From the NCBI RefSeq assembly GCF_900635815.1, contig NZ_LR134173.1:3132001-3196000 (forward strand): a DNA stretch of 64,000 bases, in the 5' to 3' direction. The translations under genes and the position numbers were made by a program. The notes under the pieces were generated by a model, which saw only the letters and a list, made by a program, of their open reading frames with translations, did no database searches and was not told the DNA's origin. The DNA is from Legionella cherrii. Its GTDB lineage: Bacteria; Pseudomonadota; Gammaproteobacteria; Legionellales; Legionellaceae. Position 1 is the stretch's first letter; each line of letters starts with the position of its first letter. Positions 55,990 through 64,000 of this stretch are shown here, in pieces.

Positions 55990-56352
55990 TCAAACGATTT
56001 CAACATCTTCTGCATGAGGCCCTTTTTGTCCTTTTACTGCCTTAAACAAAACACTGCTACCTTGCGAAAGAGTTTTGAAATCAGTCGATTGAATTGTACT
56101 AAAGTGCGCAAAATAATCTTTTCCATTATTTTCAATTAAGCCAAAACCCTTGCTCTCTGACTGGCATACCTGGGTATGAGGAAATGACTTGCATGGCGGG
56201 CAAATTGGCTGAAGGCAAAAATCTTTTGGAAGATTAAAAATTGCAAGAACACCCATCAAAAGGATAATCAAGCAAGCCACAATATTAAGATGGGGATAAT
56301 GAATTGCTGTTGATACTAAACCTGTCCCTATACCTTTTCCTGATTCTTCCAT
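55990..56352 (-). CDS. Membrane-anchored cold-shock-domain-like protein
   Basis: The 120-residue product has one transmembrane helix (about 24-42, [19 protein letters not shown]), a short Cys/Pro-rich stretch ([12 protein letters not shown]), and then a C-terminal domain reading [40 protein letters not shown] and [11 protein letters not shown]. This matches the cold-shock OB fold from RNP1 (KGFGLI) to the end, with RNP2 as YFAHF. The first beta strand, normally GxVKWFN, is replaced by HTQVCQSE. It resembles the 69-residue cold-shock protein at 58220, with the same FKTL...GQ/GS spacing, and may be a fusion derived from it. RNA or DNA binding at the membrane is inference. Confidence 0.7.
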   Translation of the reverse strand: MEESGKGIGTGLVSTAIHYPHLNIVACLIILLMGVLAIFNLPKDFCLQPICPPCKSFPHTQVCQSESKGFGLIENNGKDYFAHFSTIQSTDFKTLSQGSSVLFKAVKGQKGPHAEDVEIV

Positions 56353-56803
56353 TTACAAAACTTAATTATTAAATAAGGAAAACATGGTGCATTAGTATGT
56401 TGCTGTTTTTATTAAACAGCAACATGCTAACCACTTCTTCCCTCCATTGATATAATGTTTTACCTAGAGTCTTTAGTGAGTCGAAAGGACTTTCCTTCAG
56501 ACTGGCACGAGTTTAAGAAAGAGAGGCATTAAACGTGTACAGTGCTTTGCAGTGCGATGTTTTCGCATAAGTAATCGATGCAATCGCTGTTTAAAGTAAT
56601 ATATTGCCCCCTTATTTGGGGTAGAGCCTGGATTTTTTCGATCGCCTAGGACGACAACATTCTGCAGAGGATATTGTGAAGATTTTTATATAAGTAACTC
56701 GGTCGATTCTCTATCCGATTCTAGTGCTCATTAATCGCTAGCCCATCTAAAAATGAACTAATATAGAATAAAAGAGAAGTAAATTAACCTTAGGGAGCTA
56801 AAA
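56353..56803. other. Gene-free stretch of 451 bases
   Basis: No gene or RNA is recognised. A short cysteine-rich frame (RVQCFAVRCFRISNRCNRCL, around 56535-56600) is present without a start and may be a relic. The last 60 bases contain AGGGAGCTAAAA before the next gene. Confidence 0.3.
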
Positions 56804-57064
56804 ATGAATCATTATAGATTACGAGTAACGGATAAGGAAACAATAAAAATAATTAAAGATATTGGTGGTTACGAAAACCTTCTTGAAAATGGCCAGGATA
56901 CTTGGGCTAATACTGAAGTTGACGCTAGATTGAAATTAGTGCAGCAAAACATTTTTTCTAATTTTGGAAGAAACCGGGGACAACTACACCCAAGTAAAGA
57001 ATGTTATAGAGGATTAAATGATATTTGGACTGACCCTAATAAAGTCGATATAAAACTTATTTGA
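56804..57064 (+). CDS. Small hypothetical protein
   Basis: The 86-residue product is soluble and charged, starting MNHYRLRVTDKETIKIIKDI and ending DPNKVDIKLI. TTAGGGAG lies 7 bases upstream of the ATG, a good ribosome site. I do not recognise a family. The sequence reads as genuine coding, with mixed hydrophobic periodicity. Confidence 0.55.
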   Translation: MNHYRLRVTDKETIKIIKDIGGYENLLENGQDTWANTEVDARLKLVQQNIFSNFGRNRGQLHPSKECYRGLNDIWTDPNKVDIKLI

Positions 57065-57433
57065 TCCTTGATTAGGATCTTCAAAGTTTTTCTAACCTAC
57101 CAGGAGTTATAGGTACCCCCTATAGAGGAATAACAATGTGACTTGATTAAGCACCATACAATATATTATATTTTCTTTGTCGTTGAATTGCCTCAATATA
57201 AGTAAACATTGCCGTCACACACCAAGTTGATGTGACAAAACACCGCTTAGTCCCTATCGGTATTTGTAATATAGTTTATTAGCCAATTAGATGTTATAAT
57301 TTGATTTGTATCGTTTAATTAAACCCTCTACTCTCTTCTTATTGCCTATCTAGGGAAATTCATTTTTATCCTGTAATTTCTTTATCTCACCTTATAGTCA
57401 TTAGGAGCAATTAGCTATTTATATAGGATATCT
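57065..57433. other. Gene-free stretch of 369 bases
   Basis: No gene is seen. It is AT-rich and includes a short GGTACCCCCTATAG motif near 57113. I find nothing with a supported function. Confidence 0.3.
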
Positions 57434-57658
57434 ATGAGCTACCAAACGTGTCATTATTGTTTAGAAATTACAAATTATTTTTCCTTGAGAGGTAAATCAC
57501 GAGCTATAAATGGAAAGTTCCTTTGCTATCAACTTTGTCCATCATGCACTCAAAAATTAATTAGTATTAATAGTTTCTCTGATAAAGAAAGCCGTCAATT
57601 TTTTATAAACGCAGTAAAAGAAAACGCTCAAAAATTTCCCCTTTATGTTGATGAATAG
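57434..57658 (+). CDS. Small protein with two CxxC pairs
   Basis: The 74-residue product has CHYC at about 6-9 and CPSC at about 36-39, with another Cys upstream of the second pair (FLCYQLCPSC). The spacing suggests a small zinc ribbon. There is no signal peptide. The ATG is preceded by ATAGGATATCT. The family is not recognised. Such small zinc-binding proteins are often nucleic-acid or protein adaptors, but no partner is visible. Confidence 0.5.
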   Translation: MSYQTCHYCLEITNYFSLRGKSRAINGKFLCYQLCPSCTQKLISINSFSDKESRQFFINAVKENAQKFPLYVDE

Positions 57659-57687
57659 CGTTAAAATTAAGGTAATTTAAGAGCATA

Positions 57688-57876
57688 TTAATAGGAAGTC
57701 GTTCGAAATTCTTTTTCAATCAGATTCGTATTGTTATTAGTAATTTGACCATTGTAATTACCAAACTCTCCATCTTGCTGGGTTAGCATCCATATTAAAA
57801 GAGAGTCTAAATTATTCCCCGAGGATTGTTTAATTTCGATGTCATCAAAATATATTTTTGCGGTATAGGTAAACAT
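57688..57876 (-). CDS. Small hypothetical protein
   Basis: The 62-residue product (MFTYTAKIYFDDIEIKQSSG, ending EKEFRTTSY) has alternating hydrophobic strand-like patterns and no signal peptide. Upstream on its strand lies a short AT-rich promoter-like region. The composition is protein-like, but there is no recognised family, and the ribosome site is weak (GAGAAAAAA). Confidence 0.45.
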   Translation of the reverse strand: MFTYTAKIYFDDIEIKQSSGNNLDSLLIWMLTQQDGEFGNYNGQITNNNTNLIEKEFRTTSY

Positions 57877-58219
57877 TTTTTTCTCGATATGAAAGTGTAT
57901 AAGCGCAGATAAGTACGAGCGAAGAAAGGTATAATATGACTAAGCGAAGAAAGAAAATAAAATGTTTATACAATCCTTTGTTATATTATAGCATATGTAG
58001 GGTGGGTTTAGGGTTTTAAACAACTCGCATGCTACAAATTAGATTGACATTTAATCTTAAAGAGTAGTATCCTAGTCTAAGCTAGAAAGTGTCTATTTTT
58101 ATACTCTCCAAATCGTCGTTTTATTCATTTAATCCCTCGTTCTGTAGTTTTTTAATTCTTGACCGGTTTCCGGCTAAATTCGCCTATACAGGCATTTAAA
58201 TAAATACTTAAGGATACTT
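57877..58219. other. Upstream region of the cold-shock gene
   Basis: No gene is present in this 343-base gap. The 140 bases before the cold-shock gene (from about 58080) are likely its long 5' leader, with short inverted pairs such as gaccggtttccggc near 58158-58172. The transcription start is not visible. Confidence 0.35.
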
Positions 58220-58429
58220 ATGTCTAAAACAGTAAACGGAGTGGTTAAATGGTTTAACGAATCTAAAGGATTTGGTTTTATTGAGCAAGAAGCAGGGCCG
58301 GATGTATTTGCTCACTTTAAAGAAATTTTAAGTTCTGGCTTTAAAACCCTTACAGAAGGTCAGCGAGTGCAATTCATTGTGACTGAAGGAGCAAAAGGTC
58401 TTCAAGCACAAAATATAATAGCTCTTTAA
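58220..58429 (+). CDS. Cold-shock protein (CspA family)
   Basis: A 69-residue OB-fold RNA chaperone with [20 protein letters not shown] (RNP1 KGFGFI), DVFAHFKEI (RNP2) and [18 protein letters not shown]. Length and all aromatic RNA-binding residues are normal. TAAGGATACTT precedes the ATG. It opens melted RNA structures, and in many bacteria it is cold-induced through its long leader. A membrane-anchored relative lies 2 kb upstream. Confidence 0.96.
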   Translation: MSKTVNGVVKWFNESKGFGFIEQEAGPDVFAHFKEILSSGFKTLTEGQRVQFIVTEGAKGLQAQNIIAL

Positions 58430-58825
58430 TTTAAGTAGTTAGTTTTATTGAACCACTACATCTCTTTGTAGTTGTAGTGGTTACTTGAAGCAAACATCAC
58501 ATAAAATAAAATGCTAGGAGTTGAACAAAACGATGCGGCATTTTGAAAAAACATGATAAAACTTTACTCAAGTTATCAAAAATCATCCACTCCGTTTATT
58601 TTCAATGAGTTAGATTATTTGTATCCAGGGAGCAAATTAATGGTAAAAATGTTCGTATTTACCATCAATTGTTCAGAAGCACTTTTATTCAGCTAACGCA
58701 TCATTAAATTTGATGAAAACGGTTGATAAATCAATTCCAGCTTTATTAGCGCCACAGGCTCAGACCCTTTTTTCTGATAGCATGAAATCAACCTATCAAC
58801 GGCTCGATACTAGTACTCATCATCG
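58430..58825. other. Gap of 396 bases with a short coding relic
   Basis: It holds a hairpin-like pair right after the cold-shock stop (accactacatctctttgtagttgtagtggt, about 58454-58483), a probable terminator. A plus-strand frame near 58690-58845 (ASLNLMKTVDKSIPALLAPQ...) has no start and looks like a relic. Confidence 0.35.
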
Positions 58826-59608
58826 TTATTTTATCCCATATTGATCAGAAGGAGGATGAAAATCTGGTTTAAATTCATCGACGAATTGTAAATCGGATAG
58901 CTCAGCGCAAACTTGAACTGTACCATTTTTCTCTTGTTCATAAATATCGGTTTTATAATCACACAGTTCTTTTGAACAATACCTGACGGGTCCCATACCT
59001 CCTTGCGTATAAACTTGTAATAAATAGGCGGCTTGAGGATGTTCGCTCTTGATAGAGTTACAAAGCTCTGCAATTTGAGGGATATCCGAAAATAACTTAG
59101 CCTGGGTATGATTTGCTACGAAAACCCGCCCTCCCTTATCTAGAATGTCTACAATAGCTTTTCTAAGTTCATTAGTTAAAACACCATCATCAACAACAAA
59201 ACAACCAAAAACTTCTACTGTTAAATTTGGATTATTTTTAAGGGTAAAAGTATCTTCACCCTCTTCTCCTTTATTTTCAAGGTTGTGAATACCTTTAAAC
59301 ATATCAGTTCCACCTAAGAAATTTCCATCAATTAGAAGTGCATGAACTTTGTTTTCTTCCGCTATTCGTTTTAAATAGGTAGGTATCGCTTGTTCCTTAG
59401 TTCGTGAATAATTAGTTCCACAACCTATACTGATAAATAGAACGTTTTCCTCAATATGGCCAAGTGAGTTCAGTAAATTTTCATAAGATTTAAGTTGTGA
59501 TTGAAGTTCATGTTCACTAATGTTTGGTTCATATTCCTTTATGATTTTATGATAAGCTTCAGTATCCCATTTTGTACCTGAGTTAGAATTAGACTCTTTA
59601 AAAAACAT
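58826..59608 (-). CDS. Hypothetical protein, unknown family
   Basis: The 260-residue product has no signal peptide or membrane segment. The middle shows an alternating alpha/beta pattern (NVLFISIGCGTNYSRTKEQ, KVHALLIDGNFLGGTDMF, LTVEVFGCFVVDDGVL, GGRVFVANHTQAKLF), recalling Rossmann-like enzymes, but the nucleotide-binding motif is not standard. The two short acidic/basic ends are disordered. It is well separated from neighbours and may be an effector or a cargo gene. The start is supported only by GGAGATGGCAC upstream. Confidence 0.55.
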   Translation of the reverse strand: MFFKESNSNSGTKWDTEAYHKIIKEYEPNISEHELQSQLKSYENLLNSLGHIEENVLFISIGCGTNYSRTKEQAIPTYLKRIAEENKVHALLIDGNFLGGTDMFKGIHNLENKGEEGEDTFTLKNNPNLTVEVFGCFVVDDGVLTNELRKAIVDILDKGGRVFVANHTQAKLFSDIPQIAELCNSIKSEHPQAAYLLQVYTQGGMGPVRYCSKELCDYKTDIYEQEKNGTVQVCAELSDLQFVDEFKPDFHPPSDQYGIK

Positions 59609-60390
59609 GTGCCATCTCCATAAGTTGTACTGTTTTTATTATAGTCAACAAGTTTCATCAGGCGCATCACTTTTAGTTTTGATGACAAATATATGTTTGC
59701 AGACTGTGACTTCGCAGCAAAAAAGCTTGGAATCATTATTTTCGCCTCAACCCATTGATTTTATTGCGACAGCTAGCTAACCTTGCTGCCCTTTATAGGA
59801 GCACGGTTGCTTATGACACCAGCCCAAGAATTACCCATTTCATTGAAAAATCACAGGAAGAAGTGGAGCAAATCATTGCAATAGTTCGCTCATCAAACTT
59901 ACCTGAGGGCACAAAATCTTTTGTCATAGGATGTATTAGCCTGGCTCCATGGATACCGCGATGCTTGCAGCCCGAGCCTACATGGAGAAACTGCTGTCAT
60001 CCAAACAAGTCGAGCCTAATGATTCCTCCACTAGGCCACCAAGCCAGTTTGCCCCGCCTGACCCTTTCTGGCAGAGCCAAAAACCACTCGCATCATACAC
60101 CAACAGTTTGACTGAGGTGTGCATTCGATTGGTAAAAACAAATACGGTACAGTTGTATGGGGTATCAGGCAGCTTTTGTCGGCATAAGGCTTTTAAACCA
60201 CCATTTTGCGGTACAAGCCAAATTAAATCTAAATTTTAAGCACTGTCCTACAGCTCTAGTCTCGTTGTTGAATAACGCAGTGAATAACTTTCTCCTACAC
60301 ATCGAGTAACATACACAGTGGAATTCTTCTTAAGAATTGAATTACTGAGGTAGAATTTCTGCATTCCACCTCAGAAAGTTAGTTTCTATT
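59609..60390. other. Gap of 782 bases with mobile-element-like debris
   Basis: Plus-strand frames at 59755-60111 and 59949-60239 overlap, neither with a ribosome site. The first includes HFIEKSQEEVEQIIAIVRSS followed by NLPEGTKSFVIGCISLA, which resembles the N-terminal region of some IS66-type transposase proteins, and is then lost by frameshift. I treat this as debris of a mobile element, low confidence, and see no intact gene. Confidence 0.35.
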
Positions 60391-63300
60391 TTAATTTCCA
60401 GGAGCCAAAATAATTTGCTTATCATTGTCAGATGATGCTCCATCTTGATGCGTCTCTTCATGGGGGATATTCCTTTTGAAAAAAGAGTCAACCTTTCTCC
60501 TGAAAAAAACCACCTTGTTAACAAAACGCTGATAATCCTTACTTCTATCCTCCATGTATTCAGCCATGCGAATGGCAGTGGCTAGCTGGGCTTTAACTTT
60601 GGGATTGATGGCTTCACTGGCATTAACCTGCTTTAACACCTCCATCAGCTCTTCCGTCGATAATTCTTTTTGGAAGTCTCGTAATGCCAAAAGTCCCTTA
60701 CGTATTCGCATTAAATAGCGGGTTGGTTCACCCGCTTTAAGCGCTTTTCGAATATGCTCTGTTAACAGCAGATCAAAGTTGGTATGAAACAATCTATTTT
60801 TTAATGCCGCTCTGGGAAGGTCGGACAGAACCTTCGCTAATTGCTTTAACTCCACTTCATTGGGTGGTTGCAAAGACATTTCACCGAAATCATATAAACC
60901 CAACTGATGGTTCTGATGCCGTAATTGATTACCATGACGGTCGGAATCAAAACAACCACCCTGAAGAATGTTAATAAGCTCTACCGTGATGATTGCTTTA
61001 GCAATGGCTCGACGAACTTCCTTGTCTTCCGGAGTTTGGTCAGGAAGCTCATTGAATTCGGTTCCATAAATACGCTCGATGAATCGATAGCCTTCGCCAC
61101 TTTTAATCAAATGAGCCGGTTTTAGGGTAAAAGCATGAGGTTTATCATCAACGTTCACTGTAATCGAACCTGTATATAGCTTGGCTGCAATCAGGTTTTG
61201 CTGCTCACTTAACTTCCTGTCCATTTCAATTTTCGACAATTCTTTGGCTTCCTGGATAATCGATAAAATGCTGTCCCGAATAGGCTCCATATCGATATGC
61301 GAGCAAGATTCAATAGTCTTTTGCAAGTGCATAAAACCTTCTTGCGCATTTTTTGCTGCATTTTCACGCAACATCAATAGCACCACATCCTGTCCATTTT
61401 CTAACTCTGCTTCCAGAGCTAGGTTATAAGAGGCCGAGCCTAAAAGAGCTCCGACTCGTTTAATCATTTTGCGATCGTCACGGGAAACCACTTCGCGCAG
61501 GAGCCGCCATAATTGCCATCGATGGGGTGGATTGGCTCGTCCTTTCAAGTGATCCAGATCACGGCGAATAGCCTCAGGTGTATTCGGATGACTATGAACT
61601 GCTTGAGCCAGTTTCACATAGGCAGGCCCCATGTGTTCACATAGCATGGCTAGTTTTTTACCTGCACTGGGTGATTGCCTAGCCCCACTCGACTGATTTG
61701 TGGCTACTAACATTCCTGCTAACAAATGGCTGCGAATGTATTTGTCCGCTGAGTCCAGATAAGCTTTCAGCAAGGAATAAGCAAAATTTTCTTCTTTATC
61801 TGTTTCGGCATGCGGGAATAACTTATGGGCAACGTAGGAAAAGGCTTCTTGGTAGGCATCTTCCATCTCAGCAGCTGTTTTTACTTTGCTGGCCGGAATA
61901 AGCAAGTGATCCACAATTACCGCTCGCTCTTCCAGGCTTACATCCCAGAACTGCGCGTAAAAAGTCCTTAGCATGAGCGCAGTAGTCCCTGGTTTTTCAT
62001 TTTCACTTTCTTCCAAATTACCAATGTAGCCCAACAGCTTTGCAAGGTCGTTTATTTTTTGATGGCTTAATAAATAACTGGAAAATTTTTCTGTTGTTTG
62101 ACGACTGATAGGAGAAGAAATAAATTCCAAAAATTCCTTGATGTCGTTTTTGTCTTCGCTTAGTTTTCGAGAAGCTGCGGCGAGGCTACTAATAGAAAAA
62201 TCGATCTTTTCCTGTTGATTAGTCGATAAATATTTATCAGGCTCCAACAAAATACCTAAATGTTCAGTCACTTCCCACTGTGACTCGATGCTATTGGCCA
62301 ATAGTGAAAGCATTAATGTGACATCACGTTTTGCCATATTTTTATACAGATGATCAATCACAGCGATCATCTTTTCTCTGTATTTCTGAGATTGGTCATC
62401 CTGACCATATTTATTTCTTAGGTCTTTGACTAATTGCTCAATGGCTTCATTACGCAGAGAAATAGAGCTAATCGGGAGAGTGATTGCATTTTCTACAAAG
62501 AGAAGTTCTTCCAATGCCTGGATACGCTCATCGGGATCTGATATCTCTTTTATCCGTTGGATAACCAGCCGAGCAAAATGCTCTTGCACCTCTGGGGAGG
62601 GAAAGAGCAGTTGCGAATCAAACATACGATAAATAAGGATTAAATCATTAGCTGTTAAATGGTTTGTTCCACTGGTTTCTTGAGGTAAATTCCAGAGGAA
62701 TGATTTAAATAGGCAAGCACGCTCGACAGGATTAGGCACAAACTGAATAGCAAGTTTGAGTAAGGCTATTGTCTCTTTGCTTAATACCTCATAATTTCCA
62801 TATTGTTGGATATGTTCCTGCAAAAAGATAGCTGCTATAGAATAGACCAGCAGCCAATTCTCAATTGTTTTATTAGTTAAAGGAAGTAACTGCCCCAAAC
62901 AATCAAGACTGAATGAGTCAAAAGGCAAGCGAAAAATATGAATAAATGCCTGAGGTGGAATTTCATACAAACTCATTGAGCTCGCTCTAAGAAATTTCAG
63001 TTGTTCTTCCGTGGTAAATAAATCAAATTTTTTGTCCTGAAATTGCTGATTAATAACAAATTGAACATAGGCAGCATTATAATGTAAGGTCGATTTTACT
63101 TCATTTGAAGCCTGTAACAAGTGCTCCAGATCTCGTTTATCTTCTCGTCCCAGAAAAAAGCTTTTCACAACGGCTTGCTCCTCTGGAGTTCCATTGATGG
63201 CTATATTGGTAAATTCATTCAGCAAAAATTGAATGGCTATATTGTCAATATTGCGAGCCTTATCTTCTGAAGGTTTGATTAATACGGGCCAATTCAAATC

Positions 63301-64000
63301 ATAATATTGTTTCAATTTCTCATCAAAAGAGGCCCCACTAAAAAACATCTCGAAGTTGACGTTAAAGTTCTTAATCACCTTATCCGATAAAAACGTCAAT
63401 ATAGCCTCACTATAATAACCATTATAGGAATCAAGCTCTGGGGGCAATGTAGTAATAGGTTTGGTCTCATCATAATCAAGGACGAAAGACAATAGTTTTT
63501 TGTCAGGCAATAAAGACCATACGTTGTGATCACCAGTAACGCCAAGGCGCCATAGTGTCTCGGCAATAATAGAACTCTCATCTTTTTCTGCCCATGCAAG
63601 ATGACTCGACCAAGGCACCTCTGTAACCTTATTTTGCGGTGCAAAAGTATTCCACTTAATATGCTGACCAATAACTGAACCAAAAAATCGTTCGTTTCCG
63701 ACAGGCATGCGCTGATGGATTTCCTCAAATTGATAGCTATGAAGTCTTGCTCGTCCCTGCGGATGCTTAAGATGATCGGTGAGGTTTTCTTGTAACGCTT
63801 TGAGTGACTCAGCTGCCTCTCTCGCTTCCTCAAAACTTTTTGCTTTAACAAACGCATCAAAGGCATCGTTTAAGACCCTGAAAGGTCCAAGTGGAGGTAG
63901 TTGGACGTTACTATTCAAATAGTTTCGACCAGTGAAATGTTGATGGACAAGAGCCAGATAAATTTGTTCAAAGGCAGGGATTCGCAAGTTAAAAGCCCGT
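60391..64000 (-). CDS. Very large protein with C-terminal ABC1/UbiB-like atypical kinase domain (N-terminus beyond window)
   Basis: The frame has no stop up to base 64000, so the start is outside; 1202 residues are visible. The first 780 or so are helical and unrecognised. The last 400 show an ABC1/ADCK-type kinase plan: GPAYVKLAQAVHSHPNTPE (the KxGQ-like motif, here KLAQ), GSASYNLALEAELENGQDV (alanine-rich loop equivalent), DSDRHGNQL (catalytic Asp-Asn loop) and LYDFGEM (metal-binding DFG). The VAxK lysine is replaced by Leu (VVLLML). The C-terminal tail is basic then acidic. Most ABC1 proteins act in ubiquinone synthesis; this one is far larger and probably a Dot/Icm effector. That role is inference. 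Confidence 0.75.
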   Translation of the reverse strand, partial: RAFNLRIPAFEQIYLALVHQHFTGRNYLNSNVQLPPLGPFRVLNDAFDAFVKAKSFEEAREAAESLKALQENLTDHLKHPQGRARLHSYQFEEIHQRMPVGNERFFGSVIGQHIKWNTFAPQNKVTEVPWSSHLAWAEKDESSIIAETLWRLGVTGDHNVWSLLPDKKLLSFVLDYDETKPITTLPPELDSYNGYYSEAILTFLSDKVIKNFNVNFEMFFSGASFDEKLKQYYDLNWPVLIKPSEDKARNIDNIAIQFLLNEFTNIAINGTPEEQAVVKSFFLGREDKRDLEHLLQASNEVKSTLHYNAAYVQFVINQQFQDKKFDLFTTEEQLKFLRASSMSLYEIPPQAFIHIFRLPFDSFSLDCLGQLLPLTNKTIENWLLVYSIAAIFLQEHIQQYGNYEVLSKETIALLKLAIQFVPNPVERACLFKSFLWNLPQETSGTNHLTANDLILIYRMFDSQLLFPSPEVQEHFARLVIQRIKEISDPDERIQALEELLFVENAITLPISSISLRNEAIEQLVKDLRNKYGQDDQSQKYREKMIAVIDHLYKNMAKRDVTLMLSLLANSIESQWEVTEHLGILLEPDKYLSTNQQEKIDFSISSLAAASRKLSEDKNDIKEFLEFISSPISRQTTEKFSSYLLSHQKINDLAKLLGYIGNLEESENEKPGTTALMLRTFYAQFWDVSLEERAVIVDHLLIPASKVKTAAEMEDAYQEAFSYVAHKLFPHAETDKEENFAYSLLKAYLDSADKYIRSHLLAGMLVATNQSSGARQSPSAGKKLAMLCEHMGPAYVKLAQAVHSHPNTPEAIRRDLDHLKGRANPPHRWQLWRLLREVVSRDDRKMIKRVGALLGSASYNLALEAELENGQDVVLLMLRENAAKNAQEGFMHLQKTIESCSHIDMEPIRDSILSIIQEAKELSKIEMDRKLSEQQNLIAAKLYTGSITVNVDDKPHAFTLKPAHLIKSGEGYRFIERIYGTEFNELPDQTPEDKEVRRAIAKAIITVELINILQGGCFDSDRHGNQLRHQNHQLGLYDFGEMSLQPPNEVELKQLAKVLSDLPRAALKNRLFHTNFDLLLTEHIRKALKAGEPTRYLMRIRKGLLALRDFQKELSTEELMEVLKQVNASEAINPKVKAQLATAIRMAEYMEDRSKDYQRFVNKVVFFRRKVDSFFKRNIPHEETHQDGASSDNDKQIILAPGN

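Noticed and set aside
59949..60239. Second plus-strand frame in the 59.6-60.4 kb gap
   Set aside because: No ribosome site, overlaps another frame, and looks like shifted debris of the same degraded element.
1..64000. CRISPR array or anti-phage cluster
   Set aside because: No regularly spaced direct repeats and no cas, restriction or recognised defence genes were seen; the nucleotidyltransferase at 52479 alone is not enough to call a toxin-antitoxin system.

Overview
The window is from a Legionella species other than L. pneumophila, or a very close relative. The mip product at 15752-16453 is nearly the textbook Legionella macrophage infectivity potentiator, csrA matches the Legionella CsrA, the DNA is AT-rich, and there is a full-looking set of bacterial mevalonate genes plus several large eukaryotic-like or hydrophilic proteins of the Dot/Icm effector type. 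This assignment comes from protein recognition, not from a database search.

Left part (1-34 kb) is mostly housekeeping. nadC (cut by the left edge), a Kef-type antiporter, ppsA and a SulP transporter lie on the minus strand, followed by purB-nadB-nadA on the plus strand. Three small minus-strand genes follow, two secreted and one resembling a RiPP leader peptide. Then come tRNA-Leu, a two-gene membrane operon, an AmpG-like transporter, mip, sdaA, a possible clan CE cysteine protease effector, tilS-accA, a phosphopantetheinyl transferase, birA, csrA, a methyltransferase with a POT transporter, an unknown 505-residue protein, lipA, a thioredoxin/CcdA-like fusion, CBS and BON proteins, and cbpA-cbpM.

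The middle part (34-46 kb) carries ftsB, mevalonate kinase with mevalonate diphosphate decarboxylase, pal-cpoB, a four-gene Mla/MCE lipid transport operon, an effector-like coiled-coil protein, HMG-CoA reductase with phosphomevalonate kinase, and a tRNA-Lys, tRNA-Lys, tRNA-Arg cluster. HMG-CoA synthase and IPP isomerase are not in the window.

The right part (46-64 kb) is accessory. A degraded copy of the tRNA-Arg 3' half at 54391-54447 suggests that 45.9-54.4 kb is an integrated island. It holds a wrecked IS3-family element, an acidic effector-like protein, a response regulator and histidine kinase on either side of an ankyrin protein with a caspase-like His/Cys pair, a nucleotidyltransferase and a broken DUF305 gene. 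Beyond it lie a cation diffusion facilitator, a membrane-anchored cold-shock-domain protein, an ordinary cold-shock protein, small unknown genes, and a very large protein ending in an ABC1/UbiB-like atypical kinase domain that runs off the right edge.

Three otherwise conserved genes are interrupted: nadB by a compensating -1/+1 frameshift pair, ftsB by one extra A in an A9 run, and a DUF305 gene by a single stop codon. The first two could be sequencing errors. Palindromic intergenic repeats are scattered throughout, and one 41-bp repeat also sits inside the tilS reading frame.
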